NCBI GenBank assembly: GCA_902800715.1
Contig: CADCFN010000002.1
Coordinates: 124,001-188,000, forward strand
Origin: an uncultured Bacteroidales bacterium
Lineage (GTDB): Bacteria > Bacteroidota > Bacteroidia > Bacteroidales > Muribaculaceae
DNA: 64,000 nucleotides
Direction: 5' to 3'
The position numbers were made by a program, and so were the translations under genes. The notes beneath the pieces were generated by a model. That model was not told the origin of the DNA, made no database searches, and worked only from the letters and a program-made list of their open reading frames with translations. Below are positions 62,345 to 64,000 of the stretch, one piece after another; position 1 is the stretch's first letter, and each line of letters begins with the position of its first letter.

Positions 62345-63421
62345 TTATAGATTCGCTCTAAGAAAACTAATGCTATCCTTGCGCATGCTGTCCAGTTTGG
62401 AATGCACATGAGACCATTCAATACCCCTATCGGCAGGTTCTTCTGGGGCAATATCTGAAACCATACGTCCTTGCAATTCCATTTGTTCAAGAAGTCCGGC
62501 TATTCGGGTATTACCTCGCTTGGGATTGCATAACGAGTAAAAATCACGGCTAAACAAGATGCTGAAAACAGTACCATGGAACGAATCAGTGATTACCATA
62601 GATGCATTCTTGAGCATCGCCAGCCACTCTCCGATAGTGAGGCTTGATTTCCATCCGGCAGAAAATATGCGTACACTCAAGCCTCTTTCCTCGGCCAACT
62701 GTTTGATGAAGGCCTCTTTGGCAGGTGTAATATCTAAACAATAAACAGCAAGATATGGTTCTTTGCTATCCCAATTGTGGTCAATTATATCGTTATAACC
62801 TTCAGCATCCAACAATAACGTGGGGTCTAATACGCATTTTGCTTCCAGGCCGAAGTGCTCACGGCATAATTCGACGCCGCTTTCTTCCCGGACTGAGATT
62901 GCATCCATCTTTTTGGCCAATGCAGCGCAGGAGGCTGTCTGTTCTTCGTTATACGTCCACTCATCTAAGCCAAATGATGCGGCATAAGCTACACGCTTTA
63001 AGGGCAGGCCGTCAGCAAATCTCAGGAACATATCCTCGATGTGTTTCCGGTTATAGCCAACACGCCAAACCTGGTCACTGCCAACAACCAAAGCCTCAAG
63101 CCGATATTTTCTCACAACACTTCGCTTGTACTCCCACATGACCTTGGTCTTGTCAATGTTCTTCTCAATGAACTGGCCGAGTAACTCTTTACGCAATGCC
63201 CCGTAGTAGCGTGTTGGTTTCGGTGGGTAGTTATGGCCTCGCATGTGTCTGTAAACGGAATAAGCGTAGTTATACAAATAATGCGGGGTTGAGTAACGCT
63301 GAAATGCGTCAATCGTGATGGGTTCATGCCCTAGGCGTTTTAGGACTTGTTGTAAAGCCCAGTTCTGTAAGATGCCGCCATAATTCATCTCAAGCGGCTG
63401 TGTGACAATACCTACACGCAT
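62345..63421 (-). CDS. Polysaccharide pyruvyl transferase family protein
   Basis: A 358-residue PF04230-type protein; the ATG (MRVGIVTQ) is preferred to an upstream TTG. The family's MNYGGILQNWALQQVL, the VVGSDQVWR block and SFHGTVFSI near the C-terminus are present. These enzymes add a pyruvate ketal to a sugar of a surface polysaccharide, with phosphoenolpyruvate as donor. Some family members instead act on other acceptors. Gap to the partial gene upstream is 12 nt. Confidence 0.88.
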   Translation of the reverse strand: MRVGIVTQPLEMNYGGILQNWALQQVLKRLGHEPITIDAFQRYSTPHYLYNYAYSVYRHMRGHNYPPKPTRYYGALRKELLGQFIEKNIDKTKVMWEYKRSVVRKYRLEALVVGSDQVWRVGYNRKHIEDMFLRFADGLPLKRVAYAASFGLDEWTYNEEQTASCAALAKKMDAISVREESGVELCREHFGLEAKCVLDPTLLLDAEGYNDIIDHNWDSKEPYLAVYCLDITPAKEAFIKQLAEERGLSVRIFSAGWKSSLTIGEWLAMLKNASMVITDSFHGTVFSILFSRDFYSLCNPKRGNTRIAGLLEQMELQGRMVSDIAPEEPADRGIEWSHVHSKLDSMRKDSISFLRANL

Positions 63422-63433
63422 ACTCAAGAAAGC

Positions 63434-64000
63434 TTATCGGCGCAAAAAGCCATACATGAACTTTATCACGAAAGAGTACAACCATGGTGCATGATAAAAG
63501 CATAGGAATCGCAGTTTACGCATTCCACTCAATTCGCTTTTCATCAGTTGGTCTTTCGTCTTTTTATAAATCTCAGAAGCACATTGCTTGGCTTCAGGAT
63601 AATATTCCGTATTCTTAGCTGCATATCTGACCCCTAAAAGCATTGAGTACATGGCTTTTAGACATTGGGCTTCATATGCGGGCTTGTCTTTGGGCATTTC
63701 CTGTAAACACAGGTAATAAGACCTGATACGGTCAATATAGGTCGGATTCACACCGCTATGTGTCATCGAGTCCACATGCTGGATATAGTAATAGAGTTCT
63801 GTATCAACGATAATGCCTTGGCGGGTTCTCAAGAACATGCGGTTATTCCATTCAAAATCTTCGCCTCCTGTCTTCTTGAAATATATGCCATCAACAAGAG
63901 AGCGTTTTATCAGTTTATTCCATAGCACATGATATTGGAATGCAGCACGGCTCACATCGAGGAGTCTGCGAATGCAGTAACTCTGGTTGACTACTCTGCG
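63434..64000 (-). CDS. GT2 glycosyltransferase, C-terminal part (gene continues past the window)
   Basis: The frame is open to the window edge (in-frame codons continue beyond the first GTG), so only the last 188 residues are seen. GGEDFEWNNRMF holds the catalytic acid pair of a GT2 enzyme, and the basic tail (YGFLRR) resembles the others. The N-terminal metal motif lies outside the window, so the family is assigned from the C-terminal half only. Confirms that the cluster extends to the right. Confidence 0.75.
   Translation of the reverse strand, partial: RRVVNQSYCIRRLLDVSRAAFQYHVLWNKLIKRSLVDGIYFKKTGGEDFEWNNRMFLRTRQGIIVDTELYYYIQHVDSMTHSGVNPTYIDRIRSYYLCLQEMPKDKPAYEAQCLKAMYSMLLGVRYAAKNTEYYPEAKQCASEIYKKTKDQLMKSELSGMRKLRFLCFYHAPWLYSFVIKFMYGFLRR

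Larger units (their letters stand above)
26087..64000 (-). other. Polysaccharide/glycan biosynthesis locus with embedded acyl-carrier module
   Basis: About forty consecutive minus-strand genes with short gaps or 1-8 nt overlaps. They include an initiating phosphoglycosyl transferase, ten GT2 and three GT4 enzymes, a polymerase, sugar modification genes and a carrier-protein-based acyl pathway. No flippase, chain-length regulator or export gene is visible, so the locus continues past the right edge. Confidence 0.9.

Noticed and set aside
1-64000. Possible tRNA, rRNA, CRISPR or insertion sequence
   Set aside because: No tRNA cloverleaf-like TTCGA arms in spacers, no direct-repeat/spacer pattern, and no transposase or terminal repeats were found. 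A tRNA or ncRNA scan would settle this.

Overview
The window looks like the chromosome of an anaerobic gut-type Bacteroidales, most likely Prevotellaceae or Muribaculaceae. The reasons are promoters of the TTTG / TAnnTTTG type, secreted proteins ending in dockerin-like GDVNGDGEV modules, a BspA-type leucine-rich repeat protein, DUF3667 and DUF4252-like proteins, and the gene content overall. No search could be run, so the lineage is an inference.

Region 1 (1-26 kb) is mostly housekeeping and envelope genes on both strands. It holds the end of a beta-propeller protein, a secreted GH18 chitinase-like enzyme, an alpha/beta hydrolase, a DUF3667 membrane protein with a duplicated zinc-ribbon segment, and a galactose operon (galK-galM-sugar nucleotidyltransferase, no galT seen). 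These are followed by a small lipoprotein, pgk, pta-ackA, pheS, nth, two paralogous outer-membrane barrels flanking a BspA-like repeat protein, a MarC-type membrane protein, and a large dockerin-bearing secreted protein. A minus-strand run of a GHL10 lipoprotein, a beta-helix lipoprotein and an endonuclease/exonuclease/phosphatase-fold membrane protein closes the region.

Region 2 (26.0-64.0 kb, running off the right edge) is one very large polysaccharide or glycan biosynthesis locus. Every gene is on the minus strand, genes are tightly packed with many 1-8 nt overlaps, and the locus ends at an intrinsic terminator at 26012-26054. The upstream part (41-64 kb) holds ten GT2 glycosyltransferases in total (one in the downstream part, one cut by the edge), three GT4 enzymes, another GT-B-like enzyme, an EpsG/Wzy-like polymerase, three acyltransferase-3 membrane proteins, a pyruvyl transferase, a nucleotidyltransferase/HAD/APH-kinase cassette and a PglC-type initiating phosphoglycosyl transferase. 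Five of the GT2 genes form a tandem paralogous array.

The downstream part (26-41 kb) is the unusual piece. Four acyl carrier proteins, two KASIII-type condensing enzymes, an AMP-forming acyl ligase, an SDR, a methylmalonyl-CoA-epimerase-like VOC protein, an MBL-fold hydrolase and an FkbH-type glyceryl-loading enzyme are interleaved with a DegT aminotransferase, two NeuD/PglD-type acyltransferases (one fused to an ATP-grasp domain), a sugar-transfer-associated ATP-grasp and a PLP enzyme. I read this as a dedicated pathway that builds a carrier-bound, possibly glycerate-containing acyl group and installs it on an amino sugar. That reading is an inference from gene families and context. No flippase, 4,6-dehydratase or export genes are visible, so the locus must continue or be completed elsewhere.
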